This document shows positions 44,161 to 52,911 of a DNA stretch of 56,284 nucleotides, piece by piece. This stretch comes from an uncultured Dorea sp. Its GTDB lineage: Bacteria > Bacillota > Clostridia > Lachnospirales > Lachnospiraceae. A program made the position numbers and the translations under genes. The stretch spans positions 1-56,284 of the forward strand of contig CANDQP010000003.1 of the NCBI GenBank assembly GCA_947388185.1, in the 5' to 3' direction. The notes under the pieces are model-generated. The model was not told the DNA's origin. It did no database searches and worked only from the letters and a program-made list of their open reading frames with translations. The first letter of the stretch is position 1. Each line of letters opens with the position of its first letter.

Positions 44161-45582
44161 GTGAACTGGGAACGATTGTTGTCAACGAAGAGAAGCAGGG
44201 GGAATTCGGGGAAGCATGTACGGAGCGCGGATCTGCGGAGCGAATTCGAGAGAGACTATCACCGTATTATCGGCAGTGCGTCTTTTCGGCGCCTGCAGGA
44301 TAAGACGCAGGTATTTCCTCTGGATAAGAGTGATTTTATCCGGACGAGGCTTACCCATTCTCTGGAGGTGTCTTCCTTCGCCAAGTCGCTGGGACAGAAT
44401 ATCGGAGAAAATATTTTGGTATATAAGAAAGATTCCAGTTTCACCCCCGGGATGAAAGAGGATATCTGCAACATCCTGCAGTGCGCAGGACTGATCCATG
44501 ATATCGGGAATCCACCGTTCGGACATTTCGGAGAAGAGGCGATCCGGGAATGGTTTCGGAGGAAGCTCCCTGTGTTGACGTATCGCGGCAGGCCCATTGA
44601 TCAGGTATTGACGCCGCAGATGAAGGAGGACCTCTATCATTTTGAGGGAAATGCGCAGGCGCTGCGGCTTGTGAGCAAGTTACATTTCCTTGTGGATGAG
44701 AATGGGATGAACCTGACCTATGCGCTGCTGAATACGATCGTGAAGTATCCGGTGTCTTCTATGGAGATCAATGAGAAGTCCGGCGACATCAAGGACAGGA
44801 AGCTTGGATATTATTATGCGGATCAGGAGATCTTCGAGGAGATATCAAGAGAGACGGGTACGAACGGCTGCAGGCATCCGCTGACATTCATCCTGGAGGC
44901 GGCGGATGATATCGCGTACAAGACGGCGGATATTGAAGACGCTTTTATCAAGGGATTCTTAAGCTACCACAAGCTGCTTACGGAGCTTACCAGGCTTCAG
45001 GAGTCCTGCGCCCGTGATGAGATGGGAGGTTTTCTGCCGGCGGACAAGCTTCAGGAGCTCTATCTGCGGGGCATGGAAAGGCATGTGGAAGATCTGGAGG
45101 AATATGCGGTCAAGAACTGGATCGTGAGAGTCCAGGGATTCCTGATCAGCTGTGCGACGTATGGATTTACCTCCAATTACCAGATGATCATGAAGGGAAG
45201 CTACGGGCATGACCTCTTCTACCAGACATTTGCCCAGAAGCTGATGGATCTGCTGGGGGATCTGGCGTTCCGTGAGGTATTTACTTCGGATGCGATCTAT
45301 AAGATGGAGGTTGCGGAAGGTGCGATGCTGGATTTTCTGCTTGATATGTTCATCGGGGCGGTCGTGGAATATGATGACGGAGCGGAGGGGATGGATTCTC
45401 TCGGCAGGCGTATGGCGGCGTTTATCTCCAGCAACTACAAGAGGGCTTACAGATGTCAGGCCAAGGGGAAGCATGAGGTTGAGAGGCTGTATCTGCGGCT
45501 TTTGCTGGCGACGGATTATATCTGCGGGATGACGGACAGCTATGCGAAGAGGTTATATCAGGAATTGAAGGCAATTTTATAA
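44161..45582 (+). CDS. Deoxyguanosinetriphosphate triphosphohydrolase-like HD protein
   Basis: A 473-residue HD-domain dNTP hydrolase. The HD metal site is built from RLTHSLEV (residues 63-70), HDIGNPPFGHFGE (near 113-125), and the later Asp in ILEAADDIAYKTADIEDA. These hydrolases cleave dNTPs to deoxynucleosides and triphosphate, balancing pools. The start is GTG at 44161, following GAAGGAGAGAGG. It follows the HTH-repeat gene by 27 bp and is probably cotranscribed with it. Exact nucleotide preference cannot be read. Confidence 0.9.
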   Translation: MNWERLLSTKRSRGNSGKHVRSADLRSEFERDYHRIIGSASFRRLQDKTQVFPLDKSDFIRTRLTHSLEVSSFAKSLGQNIGENILVYKKDSSFTPGMKEDICNILQCAGLIHDIGNPPFGHFGEEAIREWFRRKLPVLTYRGRPIDQVLTPQMKEDLYHFEGNAQALRLVSKLHFLVDENGMNLTYALLNTIVKYPVSSMEINEKSGDIKDRKLGYYYADQEIFEEISRETGTNGCRHPLTFILEAADDIAYKTADIEDAFIKGFLSYHKLLTELTRLQESCARDEMGGFLPADKLQELYLRGMERHVEDLEEYAVKNWIVRVQGFLISCATYGFTSNYQMIMKGSYGHDLFYQTFAQKLMDLLGDLAFREVFTSDAIYKMEVAEGAMLDFLLDMFIGAVVEYDDGAEGMDSLGRRMAAFISSNYKRAYRCQAKGKHEVERLYLRLLLATDYICGMTDSYAKRLYQELKAIL

Positions 45583-45649
45583 TGAAAGGTATTTTTTCTG
45601 ATCCTGGGGAATAGATTGTGATAAAAAGACCAGGATTGGAAGTGAAGGC

Positions 45650-46906
45650 TTGAAGCGGTTTATTCGTTATCTGTATGAGTGTGATAAGGGCAAGAGACTG
45701 CGTAATGTAGGTTTTGTTAAAGTAGAGCAGGGAGAAGAGGACTGTACGCTGCATATTCACGGCAAGGGACTGCACATGAGAGGAGAACGGCAGCTTGCGT
45801 TATATCTTTTCTATGATGAGAACGGTGAATGTACCGGTATCTACCAGGGAACGGTGGATAATGTGAATCCTGCTATCAACTACAGGCTGTATTATACGAA
45901 GGAAGATGTGATCGTACCGGATAATTTTCCAAGAATCAATGGAATTATATTAGAGAGTGAGAACGGGCGGAGATATGCGGCTGTCTGGAATGATTCGCCG
46001 GTTGATGTGAGCCGGATGCAGGTTATGAGGCCGGGGACAGGAAGAGCAGCAGATATGCCGCCGGAGGCCGGGAATGCGGTGGAAGCCGGAAGAGGCGGAG
46101 ATGTGCCGGGGGCCGGGAATACGGCGGAAGCCGGAAGAGGCGGAGAAGCGCCGGAGGTCCGGAACATGCCGGAAGAGAGAAGCGCCGGGAATGCAGCGGG
46201 AGTCGGGATGACCGGGAATGCATCAGAAGAAGGAAGTGCGGCGGATATGCCGGAAACCGGAATAACCGGGGGTGTGGTAAAAGACAGGCCAAAGCAGACA
46301 GACGCCGCGGAATGGACAGAGAGCCGGGAACAGACAGAGATGCCGCGGGAAGAGGGGACGGTTGGGAGGATGGATACCCTGCAGGGGGTGAATTCTGTAC
46401 CGGGCGAGAATCCTCTGCCGCTTGAGAATCCTTCACCGGAAGTATGCGGGGAAGAGGAGATTGTGCCGGAAGAAGAGCCTGTCACGGAATCGGATATGAC
46501 GGATCAGGAGATGTTCACAGAAGAGACATTTCCCCGGGAAGAGGAGATCGTGCCGGAAGAAGAGCCTGACAGACAGGATTCTGAGATGAGGTTCCGGTGT
46601 ACGAAGATTCAGAGGAATGATCTGGCAAGATTACCCAGATGTGAGTGGAAATGGGCGAATAACAGCTTCCTGCTGCACGGATACTATAACTACCACCATC
46701 TAGCCCTTATAAGCGACGGGGAGAATTACAGGCTTGGAGTGCCGGGGATCTACCATCCCCAGGAAGCGAAGGCGGCAAGTACATTTGGATTCACGGAATT
46801 TATTCCCCATGAAGATATGACGATGGACCTGACGGACGATGAGAAGAGCAGTCAGGATCAATTCGGATACTGGTGCAGACAGGTGAAGAAGCCTATGAAA
46901 ATGTAA
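45650..46906 (+). CDS. Two-domain protein with long low-complexity linker (DUF6128-like)
   Basis: A 418-residue protein of unknown function. The N-terminal 125 residues (KRFIRYLYECDKGKRLRNVGFVKVE onward) and the C-terminal 110 (DLARLPRCEWKWANNSFLLHGYYNYHHL onward) look ordered and I associate them, from memory, with DUF6128 proteins of Lachnospiraceae. Residues 125-300 are a Gly/Ala/Glu/Pro-rich disordered linker with imperfect GNA-EAGRGG repeats. The start is TTG at 45650 after GGAAGTGAAGG. It shares the disordered-linker plan with the HTH protein three genes upstream and may belong to the same unit. Confidence 0.78.
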   Translation: MKRFIRYLYECDKGKRLRNVGFVKVEQGEEDCTLHIHGKGLHMRGERQLALYLFYDENGECTGIYQGTVDNVNPAINYRLYYTKEDVIVPDNFPRINGIILESENGRRYAAVWNDSPVDVSRMQVMRPGTGRAADMPPEAGNAVEAGRGGDVPGAGNTAEAGRGGEAPEVRNMPEERSAGNAAGVGMTGNASEEGSAADMPETGITGGVVKDRPKQTDAAEWTESREQTEMPREEGTVGRMDTLQGVNSVPGENPLPLENPSPEVCGEEEIVPEEEPVTESDMTDQEMFTEETFPREEEIVPEEEPDRQDSEMRFRCTKIQRNDLARLPRCEWKWANNSFLLHGYYNYHHLALISDGENYRLGVPGIYHPQEAKAASTFGFTEFIPHEDMTMDLTDDEKSSQDQFGYWCRQVKKPMKM

Positions 46907-46926
46907 GGAGTTAATCAAGGAACGAT

Positions 46927-47415
46927 ATGCAGAGTTTGGATGAGAAGTACATGAAGGAGGCAATCCGGCAGGCGAAGAAAGCATATGCCATCGGAGAGGT
47001 GCCGATCGGGTGTGTGATCGTGTACGAGGATAAGATCGTGGGCCGGGGATATAACCGAAGAACTGTGGATAAGAATACACTGGCGCATGCCGAGCTGATT
47101 GCGATCAGGAAGGCGAGTAAGAAGCTGGGAGACTGGCGGTTGGAAGGATGTACCATGTATGTAACCCTGGAGCCGTGCCAGATGTGTTCCGGGGCGATCG
47201 TACAGTCCCGCATGACCAGGGTGGTCGTGGGATGTATGAATCCCAAGGCCGGATGTGCGGGTTCTGTCTTGAATCTGCTTCAGATGGAAGAATTCAACCA
47301 TCAGGCGGAATTGACGACAGGGGTCTTGGGCGACGAGTGCAGCCAGATGATGAAGGCATTTTTCAAAGAATTAAGGGCATCAAAGACATCAAAAAAGAAG
47401 GCGGAGAATCAGTAA
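46927..47415 (+). CDS. tadA: tRNA-specific adenosine deaminase
   Basis: Deaminates adenosine 34 of tRNA-Arg to inosine. Zinc site: HAELIAIRK supplies His and the proton-shuttling Glu, PCQMC supplies two cysteines. Length is 162 residues. The C-terminal basic tail (KTSKKKAENQ) is encoded by the DNA that on the opposite strand forms the SRP RNA terminator, so its sequence may be constrained for that reason. Unlike the common tadA-ffs-dnaX order, the SRP RNA gene here is on the opposite strand. Confidence 0.94.
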   Translation: MQSLDEKYMKEAIRQAKKAYAIGEVPIGCVIVYEDKIVGRGYNRRTVDKNTLAHAELIAIRKASKKLGDWRLEGCTMYVTLEPCQMCSGAIVQSRMTRVVVGCMNPKAGCAGSVLNLLQMEEFNHQAELTTGVLGDECSQMMKAFFKELRASKTSKKKAENQ

Positions 47416-47430
47416 TTCATCCGTCTTCTT
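47389..47430 (-). terminator. SRP RNA terminator overlapping the end of tadA
   Basis: Read on minus, AAGAAGACGGA (47430-47420) pairs with TCCGCCTTCTT (47405-47395), with one G-U, and runs into a T tract (47394-47391 and beyond). The hairpin covers the last codons and stop of tadA. On plus it may also end tadA transcripts, with a weaker tail. Confidence 0.78.
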
Positions 47431-47444
47431 TGTACTCTTCTTAT

Positions 47445-47706
47445 GTGCATTGCGCGTCGAACGCAGACTCCCGGACGTTACCTTGACAGTTAACTCAGCC
47501 CAGGCACCCTTACGGCACCCGGAAGGTTCTGCTTAGTGCTGCTTCGTTCCCGACCTGACACGGTTCACAGATTCCCGTCGCATGAGACCCGGATCTTCAT
47601 CGCCACTTTCCAAGGGCAGCTTTGCAAATCAGCACCCTCAGCGTAATATCACCCCTGCTATAGCGGATTGCAGGTACAAGGTACCGCTAACACCCCGGCT
47701 GCACAG
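47445..47706 (-). ncRNA. ffs: Signal recognition particle RNA, large bacterial type
   Basis: On minus the RNA begins near GTGCAGCCGGGG. The Alu part has GGTACCTTGTACCTGCAATCC and the conserved CTATAGCAGGGG region. Domain IV carries the Ffh-binding GTCAGGTCGGGAACGAAGCA, with the GGAA-type loop in CGGGAACG form. The 5' GTGCA pairs with 3' TGCAC, closing the molecule at about 262 nt, the size of the Bacillus scRNA. A consensus promoter lies just upstream. The primary transcript probably runs to the terminator near 47390 and is trimmed. Confidence 0.95.
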
Positions 47707-47712
47707 TTTATA

Positions 47713-47741
47713 ATTTTAATGTATTATGGGGCAAATGTCAA
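47713..47741 (-). promoter_or_regulatory. Promoter of the SRP RNA gene
   Basis: On minus, TTGACA (47741-47736), 17 bp, TAAAAT (47718-47713). The start is expected near 47706. Confidence 0.82.
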
Positions 47742-47771
47742 GAGAACGCCAAATAAAAAGGAGACCAGAAC

Positions 47772-49487
47772 ATGAAAATATTACTTGCCGCAGTGAATGC
47801 CAAATACATACACACCAATCTTGCCGTCTGCAGCCTGCAGGCATATGCCGGGGAGCATGCGAAGGGAGCGGATGTGGAGATTGCGGAATATACCATTAAC
47901 CAGCAGAAAGATGATATCCTGATGGACATTTACAGGAGAGGGGCGGATATCCTCTGCTTCTCCTGCTATATCTGGAACCTGGACTATATAGAAGAACTTG
48001 TCCGGGATATGGCGAAGCTTCGGCCGGATATGCCGATCTGGCTTGGCGGGCCGGAGGTGTCATACGATGCGCCGGATGTACTGGCGCGCCTTCCGGAGGT
48101 GACGGGTGTGATGAAAGGAGAAGGCGAGGAGACCTTTGCCGGGCTGTGCCGCTGCTATCAGGGGTGCGAAGGGGAGAGCCTCCGGTCATTGAGGGGGATC
48201 GCTTTCCGCGATACGGACGGAACGGTCAGGGACAACCCCTGGCGGCCGGTCATGGATCTTAACGATGTCCCGTTCGTATATCATCATATGGAAATGTTCA
48301 GGAATAAGATTATCTATTACGAGAGCAGCCGGGGCTGCCCGTTCTCCTGCAGCTATTGCCTGTCCTCTGTGGACAAGCAGCTAAGATTCCGCGATCTCGG
48401 GACGGTCAGGAGGGAACTGCAGTTTTTTATCGACCAGGAAGTGCCGCAGGTCAAGTTCGTGGACCGGACGTTTAACTGCAGGCATGAGCATGCCGCTGCC
48501 ATATGGAAATATATTGCAGAGCATGACAGAGGAATCACGAATTTTCATTTTGAAGTGGCGGCGGATCTGCTGAGTGAGGAAGAACTTGAGATCCTGGGCA
48601 GTATGCGGCCGGGGCTTGTCCAATTGGAGATCGGAGTGCAGTCTACGAATCCCGATACCATCCGGGAGATCCGGCGGACGATGGATTTCGGCAGGGTCAG
48701 AAGAGCGGTGGAGCGAATCCGGGAGAAGGGCAATATCCACCAACACCTGGATCTGATCGCGGGACTGCCCTTCGAGGATATGGAGAGCTTTGCCAGATCC
48801 TTCGACGATGTCTATGCGCTTGGGCCGGAACAGCTCCAACTGGGCTTCCTCAAGGTACTGAAGGGCTCTTATATGGAAGAAAAGAAGCAGGAGTACGGCC
48901 TGGTGTATAAGAGCCGTCCGCCCTACGAGGTATTATATACCAGATGGCTCTCTTATGAGGACATGATGCGGCTTAAGGGAATCGAAGAGATGGTGGAGGT
49001 CTATTATAACAGCAGACAGTTTACCCACACACTGGAGGCGCTTAAGGCAGAGTATCCGTCTGCATTCCTGATGTATGACGGTCTGGCCGGGTTCTATGAG
49101 GAGCAGGGCTTCGGGCAGGTACAGCATAAGCGGAGCGCCAGATATGAGATCCTGCTCCGGTATATTACCGCAAAATTCCCGGAGGAGGAAGAGCGGTTCA
49201 GAGAGCTTCTTACTTATGACTATTATCTGCGGGAGAATGCCAAGTCCAGACCGGAATTCGCGGGAGAATATAAGGTTTCCAGGGAGGTCCTGCGGACCTT
49301 CTATGAAAATGAGGAATCACAGAGAAGATATCTTCCCGCTTACAAAGATTATGACAGGAACCAGATGCGCAAGATGACGCACCTGGAATATTTCGCGCAG
49401 AAGGGGATCTATGTATTATTTGACTACAGGGAGAGGAACGCGCTCAGCCGGGATGCGGGCACTTGCCGGGTGGAGTTAAACAGTTAA
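47772..49487 (+). CDS. B12-binding-domain radical SAM protein (DUF4080 type)
   Basis: A 571-residue protein with an N-terminal B12-binding-like domain (residues 1-140; LLAAVNAKYIHTNLAVCSLQ start) and a radical SAM barrel with cluster cysteines in CPFSCSYC (CxxxCxxC, near residue 190). The C-terminal part fits DUF4080. The cobalamin His motif DxHxxG is not evident, so corrinoid binding is uncertain. The family has no assigned reaction; methylthiolation or methylation roles have been suggested for relatives. AAAAGGAG precedes the ATG. It stands next to the divergent SRP RNA promoter. Confidence 0.88.
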   Translation: MKILLAAVNAKYIHTNLAVCSLQAYAGEHAKGADVEIAEYTINQQKDDILMDIYRRGADILCFSCYIWNLDYIEELVRDMAKLRPDMPIWLGGPEVSYDAPDVLARLPEVTGVMKGEGEETFAGLCRCYQGCEGESLRSLRGIAFRDTDGTVRDNPWRPVMDLNDVPFVYHHMEMFRNKIIYYESSRGCPFSCSYCLSSVDKQLRFRDLGTVRRELQFFIDQEVPQVKFVDRTFNCRHEHAAAIWKYIAEHDRGITNFHFEVAADLLSEEELEILGSMRPGLVQLEIGVQSTNPDTIREIRRTMDFGRVRRAVERIREKGNIHQHLDLIAGLPFEDMESFARSFDDVYALGPEQLQLGFLKVLKGSYMEEKKQEYGLVYKSRPPYEVLYTRWLSYEDMMRLKGIEEMVEVYYNSRQFTHTLEALKAEYPSAFLMYDGLAGFYEEQGFGQVQHKRSARYEILLRYITAKFPEEEERFRELLTYDYYLRENAKSRPEFAGEYKVSREVLRTFYENEESQRRYLPAYKDYDRNQMRKMTHLEYFAQKGIYVLFDYRERNALSRDAGTCRVELNS

Positions 49488-49490
49488 TTG

Positions 49491-49519
49491 TTGCAAAAGT
49501 AAGACAAAGAGTATAGAAT
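49491..49519 (+). promoter_or_regulatory. Promoter of the 34-residue membrane peptide gene
   Basis: TTGCAA (49491-49496), 17 bp, TAGAAT (49514-49519), immediately after the radical SAM stop codon. Confidence 0.55.
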
Positions 49520-49566
49520 ATAGGAAATGTGTAATGATCAGAATAAGAAAGAAGAAGGTAGAGCAT

Positions 49567-49671
49567 ATGAATTTCAATGATAAGAGGACGAGAAGGATCA
49601 TAGCCATCGTGATCATGGTGGTTATCGTAGCTATGATAGCGACCACGATCATTCCATATCTTATGGTATAG
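49567..49671 (+). CDS. 34-residue single-pass membrane peptide
   Basis: A complete short gene starting MNFNDKRTRR. Residues 11-30 (IIAIVIMVVIVAMIATTIIP) form one transmembrane helix after a basic cytoplasmic head. The ATG follows AGAAGGTAGAGC. The plan (about 30 residues, positive head, single helix) resembles Prli42 of Listeria, the membrane anchor of the stressosome, and DUF4044-type peptides; the resemblance is in form only and no homology is claimed. It has its own promoter and is followed 39 bp later by the AIR-synthase-like gene. Confidence 0.75.
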   Translation: MNFNDKRTRRIIAIVIMVVIVAMIATTIIPYLMV

Positions 49672-49710
49672 CGTGTAACAATCCGGACAAGCATATAGGA
49701 GCAGGATGAT

Positions 49711-50646
49711 ATGAGGATAGATACAGAAGCAGGACAGCTTCTGCACGAGACAGCCGTCTCATGGGGCTGGTCGGAGGAGACAGGCGTATATGCGCTTGCG
49801 CAGGCGGCGAATTCCCTTGCGGCGGCAGGCGCCGGGTGTATGGGGATGGAAGTGCAGATCATGTTCCCGCCGCACGCAGATCATGTGAAGATCTATGCAA
49901 TGGAGAGATGCATCCGCAAGACCTGCCGTGAGCGAGGGATCGAACTTAAGGATACGAAGCTTGTACCGTGCCCCTTGTACGCGGCTCCGGCGGTTACGGT
50001 CTCCGGGATCGGGTATCTTCCGGAGAGAGCGGATCAGACAGGCGCCGGGGCAGGGGAAGAGATCGTGCAAGTCAAATGGGCGGGCATGGAAGGGATGCTG
50101 AGGATTCTTGATGAGAGGGGAGAGGAGCTGAGGCAGAGATTCGCCCCGATATTCATCAGCCAGATCCGGTCTTACAGGGATGAGATATTCGCGGCAGCAG
50201 AGCTTGAGACAGCAAGGGAGATGAAGGTATCGGCGGTACGCCAGATTACAGACGGCGGGATCCTGGCGGCGCTGTGGAAGCTTGCGAAAGAGACTGGGAT
50301 GGGGATAGAGGCGGATATGAAGCGGATATCCATCTTACAGGAGACGATAGAGGTCTGCGAGCATTACAGGCTGAATCCGTACCAGATGGCATCGGCGGGA
50401 AGCTTCCTGATGCTTACAGAAGACGGCAAGGCTCTGGCAGACGCATTGGAGAGGAAGCAGATCAGGGCATCCGTGATCGGCCGCTTAACGGCAGGCAATG
50501 ACAAATTGATCCATAATGGTGAGGATATTCGATATATTGACCGTCCTGCACCAGATGAGATATATAAGTTATTTATGGGAGGTAAGAACGATGGAAGAGA
50601 TGAGAAATCAAATATTAAAGTATTTGGAGAAGAACAGCAGGGCTGA
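49711..50646 (+). CDS. AIR-synthase/HypE-like protein of unknown substrate
   Basis: A 311-residue protein of the PurM/HypE/SelD/ThiL fold. The C-terminal part ITDGGILAALWKLAKETGMGIEADMKRISI matches the HypE-type C-terminal domain. The N-terminal domain (GWSEETGVYALAQAANSLAAAGAG) lacks the clear ATP and metal signature DDAA and the Gly-rich start of HypE, and it lacks the HypE C-terminal PRIC tail. So hydrogenase maturation is unlikely and the substrate is unknown. The end overlaps the next gene by 56 bp in a different frame; the overlapping tail KNDGRDEKSNIKVFGEEQ may be non-essential. Confidence 0.75.
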   Translation: MRIDTEAGQLLHETAVSWGWSEETGVYALAQAANSLAAAGAGCMGMEVQIMFPPHADHVKIYAMERCIRKTCRERGIELKDTKLVPCPLYAAPAVTVSGIGYLPERADQTGAGAGEEIVQVKWAGMEGMLRILDERGEELRQRFAPIFISQIRSYRDEIFAAAELETAREMKVSAVRQITDGGILAALWKLAKETGMGIEADMKRISILQETIEVCEHYRLNPYQMASAGSFLMLTEDGKALADALERKQIRASVIGRLTAGNDKLIHNGEDIRYIDRPAPDEIYKLFMGGKNDGRDEKSNIKVFGEEQQG

Positions 50647-51082
50647 CCTGGGAGAACTGGCGGTTCTCCTGGATTCTGATGAGGTGACCATCGCCAATGA
50701 GATGGCGCAGATGGAGAAGGAGAAGATCATCTGCGGTTACCATACGCTGATCGACTGGGATAAGGCAGGCGTGGAACGTGTGAACGCGCTGATCGAGGTC
50801 AGCGTCAAGCCGCAGAGGGATAAGGGATTTGACAAGACGGCGGAGAGGATCTGTAATTATCCGGAAGTGACCGCCGTGTATCTGACCTCCGGCGGATACG
50901 ACCTGATCGTAACGGTGGAAGGCAAGACGCTTATGGAAGTGTCGCGGTTTGTCTCAGGCAAGCTGTCGCCGATCGAGGATGTGATAAGCACGACCACACA
51001 CTTTATATTGAAGAAATACAAAGACCACGGAACCTTAATGTTCCATAAGAATAAGTCGGAAAGGATGCTGGTGACGCCGTAA
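50591..51082 (+). CDS. Lrp/AsnC-family regulator
   Basis: A 163-residue regulator with an N-terminal winged HTH (ILKYLEKNSRADLGELAVLL) and a C-terminal RAM domain (VNALIEVSVKPQRDKGFDKTAERI, ending with TTTHFILKKYKDHG). The ATG at 50591 follows GGGAGGTAAGAACG and lies inside the preceding gene. Its stop TAA overlaps the aminotransferase ATG by one base, so the two are translationally coupled and the aminotransferase substrate, an amino acid, is a plausible effector. Confidence 0.9.
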   Translation: MEEMRNQILKYLEKNSRADLGELAVLLDSDEVTIANEMAQMEKEKIICGYHTLIDWDKAGVERVNALIEVSVKPQRDKGFDKTAERICNYPEVTAVYLTSGGYDLIVTVEGKTLMEVSRFVSGKLSPIEDVISTTTHFILKKYKDHGTLMFHKNKSERMLVTP

Positions 51083-52248
51083 TGAGAGAGCCGTTATCTA
51101 AGAAAATTGTTGAAATAAAACCGTCAGGAATTCGTAAGTTTTTTGATATGGTAAGTGAGATGCCGGACGCGATCTCACTGGGAGTCGGGGAGCCTGATTT
51201 TGATACGCCGTGGAGGATCCGTGAGGAAGGGATCTATTCCCTTGAGCGTGGAAGAACCTTCTATACCTCCAATTCAGGACTTAAGGAATTGAAGATAGAG
51301 ATAGGGAAATATTTACAAAGAAAGATTAATGTTTCCTATGATCCCAACAGCGAGATCATAGTGACGGTAGGAGGAAGTGAAGGGATTGATATCGCACTCA
51401 GGGCCATGCTTGATCCGGGAGACGAGGTGCTGATCCCTCAGCCAAGTTATGTGTCGTATCTGCCGTGTACGATCCTGGCGAACGGTACGCCTGTGGTAAT
51501 ACCATTGAAGGAAGAGAATGATTTCAAACTGACCGCGGAGGAATTGGAGGCCGCGATCACGCCGAAGACGAAGCTTCTGGTGCTTCCGTTCCCCAACAAC
51601 CCGACCGGGGCGATCATGACCAGAGAGGACTTGGAGCCTGTCGCGGAAGTGGTGAAGAAGCACGATCTGTATGTGCTGTCAGACGAGATCTATTCGGAAC
51701 TGACTTACGGATGCGACCATGTATCTATCGCGGCTCTGCCGGGGATGCGTGACCGGACGCTGGTCATCAATGGATTCTCCAAGGGATTCGCCATGACGGG
51801 GTGGAGGCTTGGTTATATCTGCGGACAGAAGCACATTGCAGAACAGATGCTGAAGATCCATCAATTTGCGATCATGTGTGCGCCGACGAACAGCCAGTAT
51901 GCCGCAATCGAAGGCCTCAGGAATTGTGACGACGAGGTACAGCAGATGCGTACAGCCTATAATCAGAGGAGGAGATATCTGCTCCATGAATTCGGGAAGA
52001 TGGGGTTATCCTGCTTCGAACCGTTCGGGGCATTCTATGTATTTCCAAGCATCAAGGAGTTCGGGATGACTTCCGAGGAATTTGCCACCAGGCTTCTGGA
52101 TGAGGAGAAGGTTGCCGCGGTGCCGGGTACGGCCTTCGGCGAATGCGGAGAAGGGTTCCTCAGGGTGTCTTACGCCTATTCTTTAGATGATCTCAAAGAG
52201 GCGATCGGGCGCTTGGGAAGATTCGTAGAGAGGCTTAGATCATGTTAA
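51082..52248 (+). CDS. Class I/II pyridoxal-phosphate aminotransferase
   Basis: A 388-residue aspartate-aminotransferase-fold enzyme. The PLP-binding Lys is in INGFSKGFAMTGWRLGY (near residue 235), with LPFPNNPTGAIM and SDEIYSELTYG for cofactor contacts and FLRVSYAYS near the end for the substrate carboxylate. The close pairing with an Lrp regulator is a frequent arrangement for amino acid aminotransferases such as those for aromatic, branched-chain or alanine substrates. It overlaps trmL by seven bases. Confidence 0.92.
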   Translation: MREPLSKKIVEIKPSGIRKFFDMVSEMPDAISLGVGEPDFDTPWRIREEGIYSLERGRTFYTSNSGLKELKIEIGKYLQRKINVSYDPNSEIIVTVGGSEGIDIALRAMLDPGDEVLIPQPSYVSYLPCTILANGTPVVIPLKEENDFKLTAEELEAAITPKTKLLVLPFPNNPTGAIMTREDLEPVAEVVKKHDLYVLSDEIYSELTYGCDHVSIAALPGMRDRTLVINGFSKGFAMTGWRLGYICGQKHIAEQMLKIHQFAIMCAPTNSQYAAIEGLRNCDDEVQQMRTAYNQRRRYLLHEFGKMGLSCFEPFGAFYVFPSIKEFGMTSEEFATRLLDEEKVAAVPGTAFGECGEGFLRVSYAYSLDDLKEAIGRLGRFVERLRSC

Positions 52249-52736
52249 ATATCGTACTGCATGAACCGGAGATCCCGGCGAACACAGGCAACATAGGACG
52301 TACCTGTGTGGCGGCGGACGTCAGGCTTCACCTGATCGAGCCGCTGGGATTCCGGCTGAATGAGAAGCATCTGAAACGGGCCGGGATGGATTATTGGGAT
52401 AATCTGAATGTAACCACATATATTGATTATAACGAATTCCTGGAACGCAATCCCGGGGCGAAGGTCTATATGGCGACGACGAAGGCGCCGAAGATCTATA
52501 CAGAAGTCAGATACGAGCCGGACTGTTATATTATGTTCGGGAAGGAGAGCGCGGGAATACCGGAGGAGATTCTGGTGAATCATAAGGAAGAGTGTATACG
52601 GATACCTATGTCAGGCGGAATCCGGTCCCTGAATCTCGGCAATTCGGTGGCGATCGTGCTGTATGAGGCGCTGAGGCAGAACGGCTTCGCGGACATGGAG
52701 CTTTCGGGGAATCTTCACAGATTAGAATGGGAGTAA
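52242..52736 (+). CDS. trmL: tRNA (cytidine/uridine-34-2'-O)-methyltransferase
   Basis: A 164-residue SPOUT methyltransferase that methylates the wobble ribose of some tRNA-Leu. Motifs: EPEIPANTGNIGRTC at residues 5-19, FGKESAGIPEEIL near 90, and IPMSGGIRSLNLGNSVAIVLYEALRQ near 120-145, which form the trefoil-knot SAM site. Length matches TrmL rather than the longer TrmH or TrmJ. Translation is coupled to the aminotransferase by overlap. Confidence 0.93.
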   Translation: MLNIVLHEPEIPANTGNIGRTCVAADVRLHLIEPLGFRLNEKHLKRAGMDYWDNLNVTTYIDYNEFLERNPGAKVYMATTKAPKIYTEVRYEPDCYIMFGKESAGIPEEILVNHKEECIRIPMSGGIRSLNLGNSVAIVLYEALRQNGFADMELSGNLHRLEWE

Positions 52737-52811
52737 ATTTTTGGTAAATGTGATAAAATTGTTTCCTTTATTAGACGATTTATGGAAAAGTGACCAGAAA
52801 AAACCATAATA

Positions 52812-52840
52812 TTGTGGACTTTTAAGAAATATTATATTAT
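52812..52840 (+). promoter_or_regulatory. Candidate promoter of the V-ATPase operon
   Basis: TTGTGG (52812-52817), 17 bp, TATTAT (52835-52840); a perfect TATAAT at 52838-52843 would need a 20-bp spacer. The rest of the 175-bp gap is AT-rich and has no gene. Confidence 0.55.
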
Positions 52841-52911
52841 AATTTTGTATGGTGACAATTTTTTATTGGTCAAACTTCAAGTAGTATTTAAGATGGAGAG
52901 GTGGTGAACAG

